In this document: positions 62,501 to 64,000 of the stretch, piece after piece | Layout of the letters: each line of letters opens with the position of its first letter | Position numbering within the stretch: position 1 is the stretch's first letter | Source: Linepithema humile | Taxonomy: Eukaryota > Arthropoda > Insecta > Hymenoptera > Formicidae | Length of the DNA: 64,000 bases | Assembly (NCBI RefSeq): GCF_040581485.1 | Contig: NC_090130.1 | Span: 2,852,001-2,916,000 of the forward strand | Direction of reading: 5' to 3' | Notes under the pieces: model-generated | The model's input: only the letters and a program-made list of their open reading frames with translations | Database searches by the model: none | Told to the model about the DNA's origin: nothing | Made by a program: the position numbers and the translations under genes

Positions 62501-63300
62501 CGCGGATAACATCGCTTAATCACACGTGACTCAAGCATATGCGCTCCACCCACATCTCGTTCCGTATCTCGCGCGGATTATCTATGCAAAAATAAATAAG
62601 CTACTAAGTAACGACCGGCCACGGTCGCCCGCGCGCCGGGAAAAAGTCCGCGCGCGCCGGGTATATTACTCGTGGCTGTCGAACGATTCCGCGGCGCGTC
62701 CCGCGATATATTTTTCAGCGGTGCCGGTGGCGGTAGGGTTGTACCCTCCCGCCAAGTATCGCTTATTGATTTACAGTTGGAGATATAACCCTTCCCTTCC
62801 CTCTCTGTCGTCCTTCTTCTTCCCTTAGCGATTAACATCGGAGCTCTTGTGTTATGCGCGCGACTCGACTGGCTCCTTATTACGCCGCATTTTATTGCCC
62901 GCGATATAATCGATATCGTTAGACTGATTAATCGTCGAAAATTAAATGGTACGGCGCGCAGCGCGGCGTCTCCTTCTGACGTCTTTACAAAAGTACACGT
63001 ATCGGTCGCGAGCATCGGATGCACCGTGCGCGCGCGCGCACGCGAGCGCCGCTTACATCGTAATGCACCTTCGACACAATGCCGAGACTCTCGCTTATCC
63101 ATCGCGAAGAATAATGGCGATAGCCCGGGGACGGTATTCGCGTACTTTATTACGTTTCACGTGCAGCGGCGTCGATAAAAAGGTGACAAATCCTCCCGTC
63201 GACGGCGCGCGATGCATAATTGCCGCTGCGAGCGCTTCACTTTCGTTTCGGAGCACCGCGAGTTGTAATTAAATCGGCTCCAACTCGGCAATAATCGGAA
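62501..63300. other. GC-rich island 8
   Basis: Minus (174 codons) and plus (100-109 codons) frames overlap without domains. It contains the 16-base CG palindrome at 63025-63040. Confidence 0.5.
63025..63040. other. 16-base CG-rich perfect palindrome
   Basis: CGTGCGCGCGCGCACG equals its own reverse complement and alternates pyrimidine and purine, so it can form a cruciform or Z-DNA. Confidence 0.7.
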
Positions 63301-64000
63301 CATTATTAATACAAGAACACGGAACTATCAACAGCTGCAAACGCGTTCGGAGAAAGTCCCGGGGGACGGCCGTTGTGTCGTGTTTTATCAGCGACGTCGT
63401 TAAACCGTATAAAGCACGGTAAAATACGCCGGCGCGTTCTCTCACCTCGCGATGTTTAGCGACGGCGCATCGCCGCGACGGGACCTCTACGAGATCGTAA
63501 AGTAGAAACCCATTCGATCGTCACGGTGTCCATAGGCGAGAGGACCGGCGAGGCGGATCGCGTCTCGCGCGCCAACGGACTCGTCGTCCACCTTGTGGTC
63601 TCTAGCAAAGGTTTATGACCAGGTAATTGAACACCCATGTCTCTCTCGAGATTCCTCGGAGCTGATTTAAGCCGCCGTAACGCTGTGGGTATTTCCATCT
63701 ACGGGGTGCCGTCGGGGAGGGGCACGCTGGGTGTCGCGGGGTGTCATCACCCCCCCACAACAGCACCCACGCGTATCGCCATTATCCTGCTCGACGGATA
63801 GGCAGTGTCTTCGACGCGGCTATTGTATTCGGAATACAAGCGAGCCCGATAAGAACCGCAAGTGTACGACGCGAGAAATCGACTCCTTTTCCGTATCTAC
63901 GATTTCATTTCGGACTCACCGTCAAATCATTCGTATTAATCCAAGTGATGGTATTTATTATGGTCGGATATGTTCGCGCTATATATACACATTCCTCTAA
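63301..64000. other. noncoding right edge
   Basis: No gene is recognised. A minus frame (63698-63456, 80 codons, PGHKPLLETTRWTT) has a slightly protein-like codon pattern and a CAG acceptor-like site just inside its 5' end. I cannot match it to any family, so it is left uncalled. Confidence 0.4.

Noticed and set aside
63456..63698. Possible minus-strand exon at the right edge
   Set aside because: Codon pattern is passable, but there is no recognisable family and no partner exon in the window.

Overview
The window looks like nuclear DNA from an insect, probably a hymenopteran and possibly an ant. The evidence is the set of conserved animal genes with short introns (most 60-300 bp, canonical GT-AG), single-exon PIGW, and CpG-rich flanking DNA in which AT-rich and GC-rich stretches alternate. 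Nothing bacterial, viral or CRISPR-like is seen. The species call is inference from style; the gene identities rest on protein motifs I can read.

Layout. All recognisable coding sequence is in the first 9.3 kb. Positions 996-1686 (minus) carry the first two coding exons of a slowmo/PRELID3-type mitochondrial PRELI-domain protein; its later exons are not found before the left edge. Positions 2437-4048 (minus) hold a four-exon WRNIP1/Mgs1/RarA-family AAA+ ATPase, including a small divergent last exon. Positions 4518-6083 (plus) hold PIGW, the inositol acyltransferase of GPI-anchor synthesis, head to head with WRNIP1 over about 470 bp. Positions 6548-9290 (minus) hold a complete ten-exon EOGT, the ER enzyme that puts O-GlcNAc on EGF domains, ending in KDEL and convergent with PIGW. 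A plus-strand reading frame ending at 61 may be the tail of another gene.

From about 9.3 kb to 64 kb (about 54 kb) I recognise no protein-coding gene, tRNA or rRNA. AT-rich stretches alternate with GC-rich islands near 12.4-13.1, 16.3-17.1, 24.8-25.6, 27.4-28.4, 33.4-34.2, 41.1-42.0, 51.0-52.7 and 62.5-63.3 kb. The many long reading frames there overlap on both strands and carry no known domain, so I treat them as chance. The desert holds microsatellites, G-rich tracts, several strong palindromes and one clear foldback element (22256-22435) flanked by TA, which fits a mariner-type MITE or a structured RNA. It is best read as a large intergenic or intronic regulatory region, but that is inference.

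The genes do not form a pathway. slowmo acts in mitochondrial phospholipid transfer and WRNIP1 in replication-stress response; PIGW and EOGT both act at the ER. Their closeness looks like ordinary gene packing next to a gene desert.
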